A stretch of 64,000 bases of DNA from Streptomyces filipinensis (GCF_014649495.1 NZ_BMTD01000010.1:199067-263066), one strand, 5' to 3'; positions 8,806 to 17,119 are shown, counted from the first letter of the stretch. Numbers and translations are program-made. Notes: generated by a model from the sequence alone, not told the origin.

Positions 8806-8823
8806 CGACCGATCATTCGGTCG
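8806..8823. promoter_or_regulatory. TetR-type operator candidate before paaK
   Basis: CGACCGA (8806-8812), TCAT, TCGGTCG (8817-8823): a perfect inverted repeat of 7-bp arms just upstream of the paaK start. Geometry suits TetR-family repressors, including PaaR-like ones; no TetR gene lies nearby in the window. Confidence 0.55.
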
Positions 8824-8913
8824 ATCCCTTCGGGGTCAGTAATTCAGGCCCTGCGGCTCCAGGCAAGAGGGCTGCGGCGACTTTCTGTGCGGGCCGCCCC
8901 GCACCATGGGCAT

Positions 8914-9363
8914 GTGGAACTGCGACGCGAACTGCTTCCCCCGTCCGTGCCCGCCGAGCGACTGACGGAGTTGGCCGGGGAGATCGAACGGATCGACACC
9001 TTGCTGCGTGCGGACGAGGAGGCCGGGCGCAGGGCGATCGGTGCCTTCAACGTGGCCACCGGGCACGCCTACGGGCCGGGCGCCTTTCTGGACTGGTGGG
9101 CGGCGCGTGATCTGCGGGAGTTCGCGCTGGAGGCCGCCCGGCCGGCGTGGCCACGCGTGCCGGACATCACCCGGGACGAACTGACCGAGATCGTCCGCAG
9201 GATGCGGGCCGCACACGCGGACGGAGATCCCGACGCGGACTACTACCGGCTCGTGCTGGAGGTGAACGTCGCGCATCCCGACTCCTTCAGGGTGACCGAG
9301 CAGGACGCCACGCCCGCGCGCGTCGTGGACGAACTCCTCGCGTACCGGCCCATCGCCTTGTGA
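8914..9363 (+). CDS. Conserved hypothetical protein, about 149 residues
   Basis: I do not recognise the family. Reading from GTG 8914 gives 149 residues with strong codon bias, rich in acidic and Arg residues, including FNVATGHAYGPGAFLDWWAARD and LEVNVAHPDSFRVTEQD. No signal peptide or membrane segment. It is a soluble alpha-helical protein divergent from paaK. The start is uncertain: no good ribosome site precedes GTG 8914, and the frame stays open upstream. Confidence 0.65.
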   Translation: MELRRELLPPSVPAERLTELAGEIERIDTLLRADEEAGRRAIGAFNVATGHAYGPGAFLDWWAARDLREFALEAARPAWPRVPDITRDELTEIVRRMRAAHADGDPDADYYRLVLEVNVAHPDSFRVTEQDATPARVVDELLAYRPIAL

Positions 9364-9434
9364 GGCGGCACCCCGCTCTCGTCCCGGCCGTGAGCTCCCG
9401 CGGTGAAGTGTTGCGCCGCTCCGGGCGGACCGAC

Positions 9435-10313
9435 ATGATCATGCTCATGCCGATCTTCACCGCCCTTGACGGAACCCGGCTCGCCTACCACCTGAGGGGC
9501 GACGGCGAGCCCCTCGCCGTCCTCCCCGGCGGCCCCATGCGTGCCTCCGCCTATCTCGGTGACCTCGGCGGACTGTCCGCGCACCGGCGCCTCGCCCTGC
9601 TGGATCTGCGGGGCACCGGGGACTCCGCCATCCCTGCGGATCCGGCGACGTACCGCTGCGACCGGATGGTCGAGGACGTAGAGGCGTGGCGCGCGCACAT
9701 GGGTCTGGAGCACATGGACCTGCTCGCCCACTCGGCGGGCGCGGCCCTGGCCATGCTCTACGCGGCCCGCCACCCGCAGCGGATACGGCGGCTGCTGCTG
9801 ATCACCCCCAACCCGTCCGCCCTGGGGCTGCGGGCGACCCCGGAGGACCGGCTGGCCGCGGCCCGGCTGCGCGCGGACGAGCCGTGGTTCGCGCGGGCGT
9901 TCCCCGCCTTCCAGGCCTGGCTGGCGGGCGACGCGGGCTTCGACGACGTGTTCGTGCCGTTCTTCCACGGCCGCTGGGACGACACCGCCCGGGCCCACGC
10001 GGACGCCGAGCCGGAGCAGACCAACGACGAGGCGGCGGAGCACTACTTCGGCGACGGCGCCTTCACCCCGGACGCGACCCGGACCGCCCTCGCCGCGCTG
10101 ACCGCGCCGGTCCTCGTCCACGCCGGGGAACTCGACGGCGGCCCGCGCCCGGACCTCGCCCGCCGCGCCGCCGGGACCTTCGCGCGGGCCGAGCTCGCCG
10201 TACAGCCCGGCGCCGGCCACTACCCCTGGCTGGACGACCCGGAATGGTTCCTCAAGCGCACCCTCACCTTCCTGGAGGGCCCCGCTGACGCCGTTCCGCC
10301 CCCGGCGAAGTAG
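9435..10313 (+). CDS. Alpha/beta hydrolase, proline-iminopeptidase-like
   Basis: About 292 residues. The oxyanion region is GGPMR, the nucleophile elbow AHSAGAALA (serine flanked by Ala/His and Ala/Gly rather than strict GxSxG), the acid probably Asp in AGELDGG, and the histidine in GAGHYPWLDDP. These together support a serine hydrolase of the peptidase S33 kind. Three closely spaced ATG codons (9435, 9441, 9447) make the start ambiguous, and no strong ribosome site is seen. Substrate unknown. Confidence 0.82.
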   Translation: MIMLMPIFTALDGTRLAYHLRGDGEPLAVLPGGPMRASAYLGDLGGLSAHRRLALLDLRGTGDSAIPADPATYRCDRMVEDVEAWRAHMGLEHMDLLAHSAGAALAMLYAARHPQRIRRLLLITPNPSALGLRATPEDRLAAARLRADEPWFARAFPAFQAWLAGDAGFDDVFVPFFHGRWDDTARAHADAEPEQTNDEAAEHYFGDGAFTPDATRTALAALTAPVLVHAGELDGGPRPDLARRAAGTFARAELAVQPGAGHYPWLDDPEWFLKRTLTFLEGPADAVPPPAK

Positions 10314-10352
10314 GCGACCGGGAGGCGGACGGGCCCGGTTGGCGTGTCCGGC

Positions 10353-10774
10353 ATGGACACCGCGGCGCTGCACACCGTCGAAGCGAACGGCATCACCCTG
10401 GCCTGCCGGGCCTGGGGCCCGGCGGACGCCCCGTCCCTCGTGCTGTCGCACTGCCGGGGTGCGGACGGCGGGGACTGGGCGCACCTCGCCGAGCGGCTCG
10501 CGGAACCCCGCGTCCCCGCCGGGTGCACGCCCCCGACCTGCGCGGCCACGGGCACGGCGACGGGCCGGGGGGCTACCGGGCCGAGACGATGAGCGACGAC
10601 GTCCATGCCCTGCTGTCCGCCCTCGGCCTCGCCGGCGCCGACGCCGTGCGCCCTTCGCTGGGCGGCATCGTCGCCTACCTGCTGGCGCAGCGCGATCCCG
10701 GTGCCGTACGACACCTGGTGCTGGTGCTGGAGGACGTCTGCGCCCCGTGCCGCTCGACCCGCCCCGGCTGCCCG
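10353..10774 (+). pseudogene. Frameshifted, truncated alpha/beta hydrolase remnant
   Basis: The N-terminus (VEANGITLACRAWGP, then LVLSHCRGADGGDWAHLAERLAE) is in one frame. The continuation (VHAPDLRGHGHGDG, SDDVHALLSALGLAGADAV, LGGIVAYLLAQRDP) is in another, with the shift between about 10497 and 10522. The nucleophile elbow reads RPSLGG where GHSLGG is expected. The reading stops making sense at about 10774, where a different gene fragment begins on the other strand. The last half of the hydrolase is missing. Confidence 0.75.
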
Positions 10775-11005
10775 GGCGTTCGGCGCGGGCTTCAGGCCCT
10801 CCGTCCAGCCCCAGCCGGTGATCCGGGACAGCACCCTGGGGTCGTGGGCGACGAGGGTGACCGGCACGTCCTTGCGCGGGCTGTGCGCGGTGACGGCCGG
10901 TACGGGCTGGTGGTCGCCCAGGAAGACCAGCACGGTGTTGTCGTCGCCGTAGCGCCGCACGAACCCGATGAGGCTGTGCAGCGCGTACTCGACGGAGCCG
11001 CGGTA
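10775..11005 (-). pseudogene. C-terminal fragment of a sulfatase/phosphatase-like membrane protein
   Basis: The minus strand encodes VEYALHSLIGFVRRYGDD, then VLVFLGDHQPVPAVTAH, RKDVPVTLVAHDP and ITGWGWTEGLKPAPNA. This is the C-terminal part of an alkaline-phosphatase-superfamily (sulfatase) enzyme with the late metal-binding GDHQP motif. It has no N-terminal two thirds and no start, and loses sense at 10775, abutting the hydrolase remnant. Both ends look like deletion or recombination junctions. Confidence 0.7.
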
Positions 11006-11134
11006 CCGAGCGGGGCCCGGTGCCGGTGCGGGAGACCAGGGCCGGTGGCACTGGTCCGACCGCCGGTCACCAGAAGTGATCGAAAGACGCCGTCATGGGC
11101 ACAGAGTGGTCATATCGGGTCGGTGAGGGGACCG

Positions 11135-11150
11135 GACACCCCGGGGTGTC
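11135..11150 (-). terminator. Hairpin after the fadD-type gene
   Basis: GACACC-CCGG-GGTGTC is a perfect 6-bp stem that begins within the ligase stop codon region on the minus strand. Short but GC-only. Confidence 0.4.
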
Positions 11151-12765
11151 ACCGCCGGTCGGCCGCGACCGCCACCTCCCGGGCCCACCGGTAGTCGGCC
11201 TTGCCGCTCGGGGACCGCTGGACGGATTCCGTGATGACCAGCTGGCGGGGGATCTTGTAGCCGGCCAGCCGGGTACGGCAGTGGCTCTGGATGTCGGCCA
11301 GCGACGGATGCGCCGCCCCCGCGCGCAGCTGCACCACGGCCGCCACATGACTGCCCCAGGTGGCGTCGGGCACCCCGGCGACCAGGACGTCGTACACGTC
11401 GGGGTGCGCCTTGAGCGCCTGCTCGACCTCCTCCGGGTAGACCTTCTCACCCCCGGTGTTGATGCACTGCGAGCCGCGGCCGAGGACGGTCACCACGCCC
11501 TCCTCGTCGACCGTCGCCATGTCGCCGAGCAGGACCCAGCGCCGTCCGTCCTTCTCGAAGAAGGTCTCCGCCGTCTTGTGCGGGTCGTTGTAGTAGCCCA
11601 GCGGGACATGACCGCACTGTGCCACGCGGCCGATCCCGCCCGCCGCGACCGGCTCGCGCGTCGCCGGGTCCACCACGCGCGTACGGGAGTTGACCCGGAT
11701 GCGGAAGCCGCGCTCGGGACCCGAGTCCTCCGTCGCCGTCCCGTTGAAACCGGACTCGGAGGAGCCGAAGTTGTTGAGCAGCATGGCGTTCGGGACCAGC
11801 TCCCGGAACTGCCGGCGCACCGTCTCCGACATGATCGCGCCCGAAGAGGACACGCTGAACAGGGCGGAGCAGTCCGTGCCCTTCATCGGTCCGCTCAGCG
11901 CGTCGATCAGCGGCCGGAGCATCGCGTCGCCGACCAGTGACATGCTGGTGACCTTCTCCCGCTCGACGGTGCGCAGCACCTCCTCGGGCACGAACTTGCG
12001 GTGCAGGACGATGCGTTGGCCGAAGTTGAAGCCGATGAACGCCGTCAGCGTGGAGGTGCCGTGCATCAGAGGGGGAGTGGGGAAGAAGGTGATCCCGGAG
12101 CCGCCGGCGGCGACCCGCTCGGCCAGCTCCTGAGGCGTCTTCACGGGCTCACCGGTCGGTGCCCCACCGCCCAGCCCGGCGAAGAACAGGTCCTCCTGCC
12201 GCCACATCACACCCTTCGGCATGCCGGTCGTGCCGCCGGTGTAGATGACGAACTGGTCGTCGCCCGAGCGGGCCGGAAAGCCCCGCCCGGCCGAGCCGGC
12301 GGCCTCCGCGTCGGCGAACGCCACCGCGCCCGGCACCCCGGTCGCCTCCGGTCCGACGCGCAGCAGATGCCGCAGCTTCGGCGCGCGCGGCAGCGCACCC
12401 GCCACCCGGTCCGAGAACTCCGCGTCGAAGACCAGCGCCGCCAGATCGGCGTCCCGGTAGAGGTACACCAACTCCTCTTCGACGTAACGGTAGTTGACGT
12501 TGACCGGGACGATCCGCGCCTTCAGGCAGGCCAGCACGGTCTGCAGGTACTCGACGCCGTTGTACAGGTGCAGGCCCAGGTGTTCCCCGGGGTGTATCCC
12601 GGAGTCGGCGAGGTGGTGGGCGATGCGGTTGGCGGCCGCGTCCAGCTCCGCGTACGACAGGCGCCGCTCGGCGCCGGTGCCCGGATGGTCGACGTACACG
12701 AGCGCCTCGCGGTCCGGGACCACGTCGACGACCGACTCGAACAGGTCGGCAAGGTTGTACTCCAC
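11149..12765 (-). CDS. Acyl-CoA synthetase, FadD17/FadD19-like
   Basis: A 538-residue ligase. GTG 12765 is chosen because AGGAGGAGCG directly precedes it. The signature IYTGGTTGMPKGVMWRQEDLF is the form seen in mycobacterial steroid-side-chain FadD enzymes (FadD17/19) rather than the usual YTSGTTG. Also PTPPLMHGTS, LNNFGSSESGFNGT, WVLLGDMATVDEEG, GRGSQCINTGGEKVYPEEVE and a terminal SPSGKADYRWA lysine motif. It should activate a bulky or branched carboxylate to the CoA ester. It is divergent from a crotonase/DUF35/thiolase-fold operon and shares a promoter region with a perfect dyad, so it probably supplies that pathway's substrate. Sterol origin is inference; Streptomyces may use another terpenoid or branched acid. 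Confidence 0.9.
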   Translation of the reverse strand: MEYNLADLFESVVDVVPDREALVYVDHPGTGAERRLSYAELDAAANRIAHHLADSGIHPGEHLGLHLYNGVEYLQTVLACLKARIVPVNVNYRYVEEELVYLYRDADLAALVFDAEFSDRVAGALPRAPKLRHLLRVGPEATGVPGAVAFADAEAAGSAGRGFPARSGDDQFVIYTGGTTGMPKGVMWRQEDLFFAGLGGGAPTGEPVKTPQELAERVAAGGSGITFFPTPPLMHGTSTLTAFIGFNFGQRIVLHRKFVPEEVLRTVEREKVTSMSLVGDAMLRPLIDALSGPMKGTDCSALFSVSSSGAIMSETVRRQFRELVPNAMLLNNFGSSESGFNGTATEDSGPERGFRIRVNSRTRVVDPATREPVAAGGIGRVAQCGHVPLGYYNDPHKTAETFFEKDGRRWVLLGDMATVDEEGVVTVLGRGSQCINTGGEKVYPEEVEQALKAHPDVYDVLVAGVPDATWGSHVAAVVQLRAGAAHPSLADIQSHCRTRLAGYKIPRQLVITESVQRSPSGKADYRWAREVAVAADRR

Positions 12766-12871
12766 CGCTCCTCCTGACCCCGGCAGTCCTGACGAACACA
12801 GGCGCATCGGTCGGTTCGCCGGTCATCAGAGCAAAGCGCGCGGCAAGTGGGAAGGGCCCGCGTCAAAGAAA

Positions 12872-12888
12872 TCTGACTGACTGTCAGA
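12872..12888. promoter_or_regulatory. Operator candidate between fadD and echA
   Basis: TCTGAC (12872-12877), TGACT, GTCAGA (12883-12888): a perfect odd-centred dyad in the 199-bp divergent promoter, 107 bp from the fadD start and 77 bp from the echA start. One site could control both arms. It does not match the KstR consensus (AAC-NN-GTT core) as I know it. TetR-type geometry. Confidence 0.6.
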
Positions 12889-12964
12889 AAAGCTTGGAAG
12901 CTCCCTTGAAGTGCCTCCCCGCCTCCTGCAACCTGTTCTCGTTCTCACCGAGGGGAGAAAGCCC

Positions 12965-13765
12965 ATGGGCGGGACGGAACACCTCACCGTGCGGCGCGAG
13001 GGCGCCACACTGGTGCTCACGCTCAACAGGCCCGACGCCAGGAACGCGCTCTCGCTCCCGATGCTCGTCGGCCTCCACGACGGCTGGCTGGAGGCCGACG
13101 CGGACGACGGGATCCGCTCGATCGTCCTCACCGGGTCCGGCGGCTCCTTCTGCGCCGGGATGGACCTCAAGGCGCTCGCCGGGAACGGCATGGAAGGGGA
13201 GCACTACCGCGACCGGCTCAAGGCCGACCCGGACCTGCACTGGAAGGCGATGCTGCGCCACCATCGCCCACGCAAACCGGTCATCGCGGCCGTCGAAGGG
13301 TACTGCGTCGCCGGCGGCACCGAGATCCTCCAGGGCACCGACATCCGGGTCGCGGGCGAGTCCGCGACCTTCGGCCTGTTCGAGGTCAGGCGCGGCCTCT
13401 TCCCGATCGGCGGGTCCACCGTCCGGCTGCAGCGCCAGATCCCGCGCACCCACGCCCTGGAGATGCTGCTCACCGGACGGCCCTACAGCGCCCGGGAGGC
13501 CGCCGCGATCGGCCTGATCGGCCACGTCGTCCCCGACGGCACCGCCCTCGACCAGGCCCTTCGCATCGCCGAGCAGGTCAACGCCTGCGGCCCGCTCGCC
13601 GTCGAGGCCGTCAAGGCGTCCGTGTACGAGACCGCCGAGCTGACGGAGACCGACGGGCTCGCATCCGAACTAGCCCGCGGGTGGCCGGTCTTCGACACCG
13701 CCGACGCCAAGGAAGGCGCCCGTGCCTTCGCGGAGAAGCGGCCCCCCGTCTACAAGCGCGCGTAA
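12965..13765 (+). CDS. Enoyl-CoA hydratase (crotonase), EchA19-like
   Basis: A 266-residue crotonase. ATG 12965 is preceded by GAGGGGAG. The oxyanion-hole segment GSFCAGMDLKAL and VEGYCVAGGTEILQGTD are present. Both catalytic Glu positions of true hydratases are retained, in GGTEIL and GLFEVRRGL. It should add water across a trans-2-enoyl-CoA. It leads an operon with a double DUF35 protein and two thiolase-fold proteins and is divergent from the ligase. No acyl-CoA dehydrogenase is in the cluster; one lies 48 kb away at 61.5 kb and need not be related. Confidence 0.9.
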   Translation: MGGTEHLTVRREGATLVLTLNRPDARNALSLPMLVGLHDGWLEADADDGIRSIVLTGSGGSFCAGMDLKALAGNGMEGEHYRDRLKADPDLHWKAMLRHHRPRKPVIAAVEGYCVAGGTEILQGTDIRVAGESATFGLFEVRRGLFPIGGSTVRLQRQIPRTHALEMLLTGRPYSAREAAAIGLIGHVVPDGTALDQALRIAEQVNACGPLAVEAVKASVYETAELTETDGLASELARGWPVFDTADAKEGARAFAEKRPPVYKRA

Positions 13766-13766
13766 C

Positions 13767-13813
13767 GCTCCGCCGCAGGTGCGGTGCGGACACAGCGGGC
13801 CGTGCGGCGGAGC
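13767..13813 (+). other. Long hairpin between echA and the DUF35 gene
   Basis: GCTCCGCCGCA (13767-13777) and TGCGGCGGAGC (13803-13813) form a perfect 11-bp stem with a 25-base loop, immediately after the echA stop and 73 bases before the DUF35 start. There is no U-tract, so an mRNA-stability or attenuation element is as likely as a terminator. Confidence 0.5.
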
Positions 13814-13886
13814 CGCGTAGCGACACAGCCCCGCGCCCTCGCAGGGCGCGACCTCACCGACCTCGCTCGAAGGAGGCAGGTTCCCG

Positions 13887-14828
13887 ATGCCCGAAGTGCT
13901 CAAAGCCCCCCTCGTCGTCGAATTCCCCTTCACCCGCTCCCTCGGCCCCGTCCAGAGCGCCTTCCTCACCGGTCTGCGCGAGCGCGTCGTCCTCGGCGTG
14001 CGGACCACCGACGGACGCACCCTCGTCCCGCCCGTCGAGTACGACCCCCGCACCGCCGAGGAGATCCACGACCTGGTGGAAGTCGCCCCCACGGGCACGG
14101 TCACCACATGGGCCTGGAACCACGAGCCGCGTCGCGGCCAGCCCCTCGACACCCCCTTCGCCTGGGTCCTGGTCCGGCTCGACGGTGCCGACACCGCCCT
14201 GCTGCACGCCCTCGCCGCCCCCGGCCCCGACGCCGTGCACACCGGCATGCGGGTCCGCGTCCGCTGGGCCGGCGAACGCACCGGCGCCATCACCGACATC
14301 GCCTGCTTCGAGCCGTACGACGCAGAGCCCGGGCAGCCGGGGAACCACAGCGGCGAGTTCACCGAGCCCCTCACCGGCATCGTCGCCCCCGCCCGCCTCG
14401 ACTACACCTACTCACCCGGCCGCGCCCAGTCCGCCTACATCCACGCCCTCTCCGAACAGCGGACCGTCGGCGAACGCTGTCCCTCCTGCCGCAAGGTGTA
14501 CGTCCCGCCGAGAGGTGCGTGCCCCACATGTGGCGTGGCCACAGCGGAACAGGTCGAGGTAGGTCCCCGCGGCACCGTCACCACCTTCTGCATCGTCAAC
14601 ATCAAGGCCAGGAACCTCGACATCGAGGTGCCCTACGTCTACGCCCACATCGCCCTGGACGGCGCCGACCTGGCCCTGCACGCCCGCATCGGCGGCATCC
14701 CCTACGACCAGGTGCGCATGGGCCTGCGCGTCGAGCCCGTGTGGACCGAGGGCGCCCGCTACCCCGACCACTACCGGCCCACCGGCGAACCCGACGCCGA
14801 CTACGACACCTACAAGGAGCTGCTGTGA
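13887..14828 (+). CDS. Tandem DUF35 / OB-fold protein, partner of thiolase-fold enzymes (Rv3521-like)
   Basis: A 313-residue protein with AAGGAGG 10 bases before ATG 13887. The N-terminal half (about 1-150) is a DUF35-like unit without a zinc ribbon. The C-terminal half (about 165-300) has the rubredoxin-like ribbon CPSCRKVYVPPRGACPTCG followed by the OB fold (GPRGTVTTFCIVN, PYVYAHIALDGADLALHARI). Known DUF35 proteins bind SCP2-thiolase-fold partners: in the ChsH2-Ltp2 complex they form a retro-aldolase, in others they shuttle acyl-CoA. The size and two-unit arrangement match Rv3521 of M. tuberculosis. Its TGA overlaps the next gene's GTG, so it is translationally coupled to the first thiolase-fold protein, its likely partner. 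Confidence 0.85.
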   Translation: MPEVLKAPLVVEFPFTRSLGPVQSAFLTGLRERVVLGVRTTDGRTLVPPVEYDPRTAEEIHDLVEVAPTGTVTTWAWNHEPRRGQPLDTPFAWVLVRLDGADTALLHALAAPGPDAVHTGMRVRVRWAGERTGAITDIACFEPYDAEPGQPGNHSGEFTEPLTGIVAPARLDYTYSPGRAQSAYIHALSEQRTVGERCPSCRKVYVPPRGACPTCGVATAEQVEVGPRGTVTTFCIVNIKARNLDIEVPYVYAHIALDGADLALHARIGGIPYDQVRMGLRVEPVWTEGARYPDHYRPTGEPDADYDTYKELL

Positions 14829-15874
14829 CCCGGGAGATCGCGGTCGTCGCCTTCGCCCAGACCGACCACCGGCGCTCCACCGAGGAGTCCTCCGAGGTCG
14901 AGATGCTCATGCCGGTGCTGCACGGCGCCCTCGCGCAGACCGGACTCAGGACCGCGGACATCGGCTTCACCTGCTCCGGTTCCAGCGACTACCTCGCCGG
15001 CCGCGCCTTCTCCTTCACCCTCGCCCTCGACGGCGTCGGCGCCTGGCCGCCCGTCTCCGAGTCGCACGTCGAGATGGACGGCGCCTGGGCGCTGTACGAG
15101 GCCTGGACCAAGCTGCTCACCGGCGACGCCGACACCGCGCTCGTGTACTCCTACGGCAAGTGCTCGCCCGGTTCGGTACGGGACGTGCTCACCCGCCAGC
15201 TCGACCCGTACTACCTCGCACCTCTGTGGCCCGACTCCGTAGCCCTCGCCGCCCTCCAGGCGCAGGCCCTCATGGACGCCGGCCACACGGACGAACCGGC
15301 CCTGGCCGCCGTCGGCGCCCGCAGCCGGGCCGACGCCACCGCCAACCCGCACGCCCAGCTCAAGGGCCCGCAGCCGCACGGCGACTACGTCGTGCGGCCC
15401 CTGCGCACCGGCGACTGCCCACCCGTCTCCGACGGCGCCGCCGCCGTGATCCTCGCGGCGGGGGAGCGGGCCCGGCAGCTGTGCGAGCGGCCCGCCTGGA
15501 TCCGGGGCATCGACCACCGCATCGAGGCCCACGGCCTGGGCGTGCGCGACCTCACCGACTCGCCCTCCGCCCGGCTCGCCGCCGAGCGGGCCGGCGCCTT
15601 CGAACGGCCCGTCGACACCGCCGAGTTGCACGCGCCGTTCACCTCCCAGGAGGTGATCCTGCGCAGGGCGCTCCGCCTCGGCGACGACGTCCGCGTCAAC
15701 CCCTCCGGCGGGGCGCTGGCCGCCAACCCCGTCATGGCCGCCGGACTCGTCCGCATCGGCGAGGCCGCCGCCCGCGTCCACCGCGGCGAGTCCGACCGCG
15801 CCCTCGCCCACGCCACCTCCGGCCCCTGCCTGCAGCAGAACCTGGTCGCCGTACTCGAAGGGGATCCACGATGA
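14825..15874 (+). CDS. Thiolase-fold lipid-transfer-type protein lacking the nucleophilic Cys (Ltp4-like)
   Basis: A 349-residue protein begun at GTG 14825 in a GTGA overlap. The N-terminal strand TREIAVVAFAQTDH and the C-terminal VNPSGGALAANPVMAAG segment mark the SCP2-thiolase superfamily. At the position of the thiolase nucleophile the sequence reads HVEMDGAWALYEA (about residues 81-93), with Glu where Cys is expected. The His of the usual GHP triplet is Asn (ANP). Straight thiolysis is therefore unlikely. A retro-aldol or structural role, as for Ltp2-type proteins, is more plausible. Overlaps the next gene by 4 bp. Confidence 0.83.
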   Translation: MTREIAVVAFAQTDHRRSTEESSEVEMLMPVLHGALAQTGLRTADIGFTCSGSSDYLAGRAFSFTLALDGVGAWPPVSESHVEMDGAWALYEAWTKLLTGDADTALVYSYGKCSPGSVRDVLTRQLDPYYLAPLWPDSVALAALQAQALMDAGHTDEPALAAVGARSRADATANPHAQLKGPQPHGDYVVRPLRTGDCPPVSDGAAAVILAAGERARQLCERPAWIRGIDHRIEAHGLGVRDLTDSPSARLAAERAGAFERPVDTAELHAPFTSQEVILRRALRLGDDVRVNPSGGALAANPVMAAGLVRIGEAAARVHRGESDRALAHATSGPCLQQNLVAVLEGDPR

Positions 15875-17037
15875 GCAAGGAGCCCGTCGCCGTCGTAGGC
15901 GTCGGCCAGACCAAGCACGTGGCCGCCCGCCGGGACGTGTCGATCGCCGGACTGGTCCGCGAGGCCGCGCGAAGGGCGCTGGACGACGCCGAACTGACCT
16001 GGGCCGACATCGACGCCGTGGTCATCGGCAAGGCGCCGGACTTCTTCGAGGGCGTGATGATGCCCGAGCTCTACCTCGCCGACGCCCTCGGCGCGGTCGG
16101 CAAACCCATGCTGCGGGTGCACACAGCCGGTTCGGTCGGCGGATCCACCGCCCTCGTGGCCGCCAACCTGGTCGCCGCCCGCGTCCACGGCACCGTCCTC
16201 ACCCTCGCCTTCGAGAAGCAGTCCGAGTCGAACGCCATGTGGGGCCTGTCCCTGCCGATCCCCTTCCAGCAGCCCCTCCTCGCCGGCGCCGGCGGCTTCT
16301 TCGCCCCCCATGTGCGCGCCTACATGCGGCGCAGCGGCGCCCCCGACACCATCGGCTCCCTCGTCGCCTACAAGGACCGGCGCAACGCCCTGAAGAACCC
16401 CTACGCCCACCTCCACGAGCACGACATCACCCTGGAGAAGGTGCAGGCCTCACCCATGTTGTGGGACCCCATCCGCTACTCCGAGACCTGCCCGTCCTCC
16501 GACGGCGCCTGCGCCATGGTCCTCACCGACCGCGCCGGAGCCGGGCGCGCGCCCCGGCCGCCCGCCTGGATGCTCGGCGGCGCCATGCGCAGCGAACCCA
16601 CCCTGTTCGCCGGCAAGGACTTCGTCTCCCCCCAGGCCGGCAAGGACTGCGCCGCCGACGTCTACCGGCAGGCCGGCATCGCCGACCCCCGCCGGGACAT
16701 CGACGCCGTCGAGATGTACGTGCCGTTCTCGTGGTACGAACCCATGTGGCTGGAGAACCTCGGCTTCGCCGAGGAGGGCGGCGGCTGGAAACTCACCGAG
16801 GCCGGGGTGACCGAACTCGACGGCGACCTGCCCGTCAACATGTCGGGCGGTGTGCTGTCCACCAACCCCATCGGCGCATCCGGCATGATCCGCTTCGCCG
16901 AGGCCGCCCTCCAGGTCCGCGGCCAGGCCGGGGAACACCAGGTGGACGGCGCCCGCCGGGTGCTCGGGCACGCCTACGGCGGCGGCTCCCAGTTCTTCTC
17001 CATGTGGCTCGTGGGAGCGCGGCCACCGCAGTCCTGA
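15871..17037 (+). CDS. Thiolase-fold lipid-transfer-type protein, second copy (Ltp3-like)
   Basis: A 388-residue protein starting in an ATGA overlap. Opens with PVAVVGVGQTKHVA; the nucleophile region is HTAGSVGGSTALVAA (about 84-98), with Ser88 in place of Cys. NMSGGVLSTNPIGASG replaces the usual GHPxGATG histidine, while the C-terminal HAYGGGSQFFSMW loop keeps the Tyr-Gly-Gly-Gly of aldolase-type Ltp proteins. It is longer than its neighbour by 39 residues and only loosely similar, so the two may form a heteromer with the DUF35 protein. It is the last gene of the echA operon. Confidence 0.83.
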   Translation: MSKEPVAVVGVGQTKHVAARRDVSIAGLVREAARRALDDAELTWADIDAVVIGKAPDFFEGVMMPELYLADALGAVGKPMLRVHTAGSVGGSTALVAANLVAARVHGTVLTLAFEKQSESNAMWGLSLPIPFQQPLLAGAGGFFAPHVRAYMRRSGAPDTIGSLVAYKDRRNALKNPYAHLHEHDITLEKVQASPMLWDPIRYSETCPSSDGACAMVLTDRAGAGRAPRPPAWMLGGAMRSEPTLFAGKDFVSPQAGKDCAADVYRQAGIADPRRDIDAVEMYVPFSWYEPMWLENLGFAEEGGGWKLTEAGVTELDGDLPVNMSGGVLSTNPIGASGMIRFAEAALQVRGQAGEHQVDGARRVLGHAYGGGSQFFSMWLVGARPPQS

Positions 17038-17119
17038 AAGTCCTCCCCACGTGGCCTGTCGGGCATCGTGGGCGGTCGCTAGGCTGAGCCGCGGACGACG
17101 AACCGGGAGGAGCACGGAC

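Noticed and set aside
13887..17037. Polyketide or fatty-acid synthase accessory genes
   Set aside because: DUF35 plus thiolase-fold proteins can occur in PKS loci, but no ketosynthase or acyl carrier protein is present and the ligase/crotonase context is catabolic.
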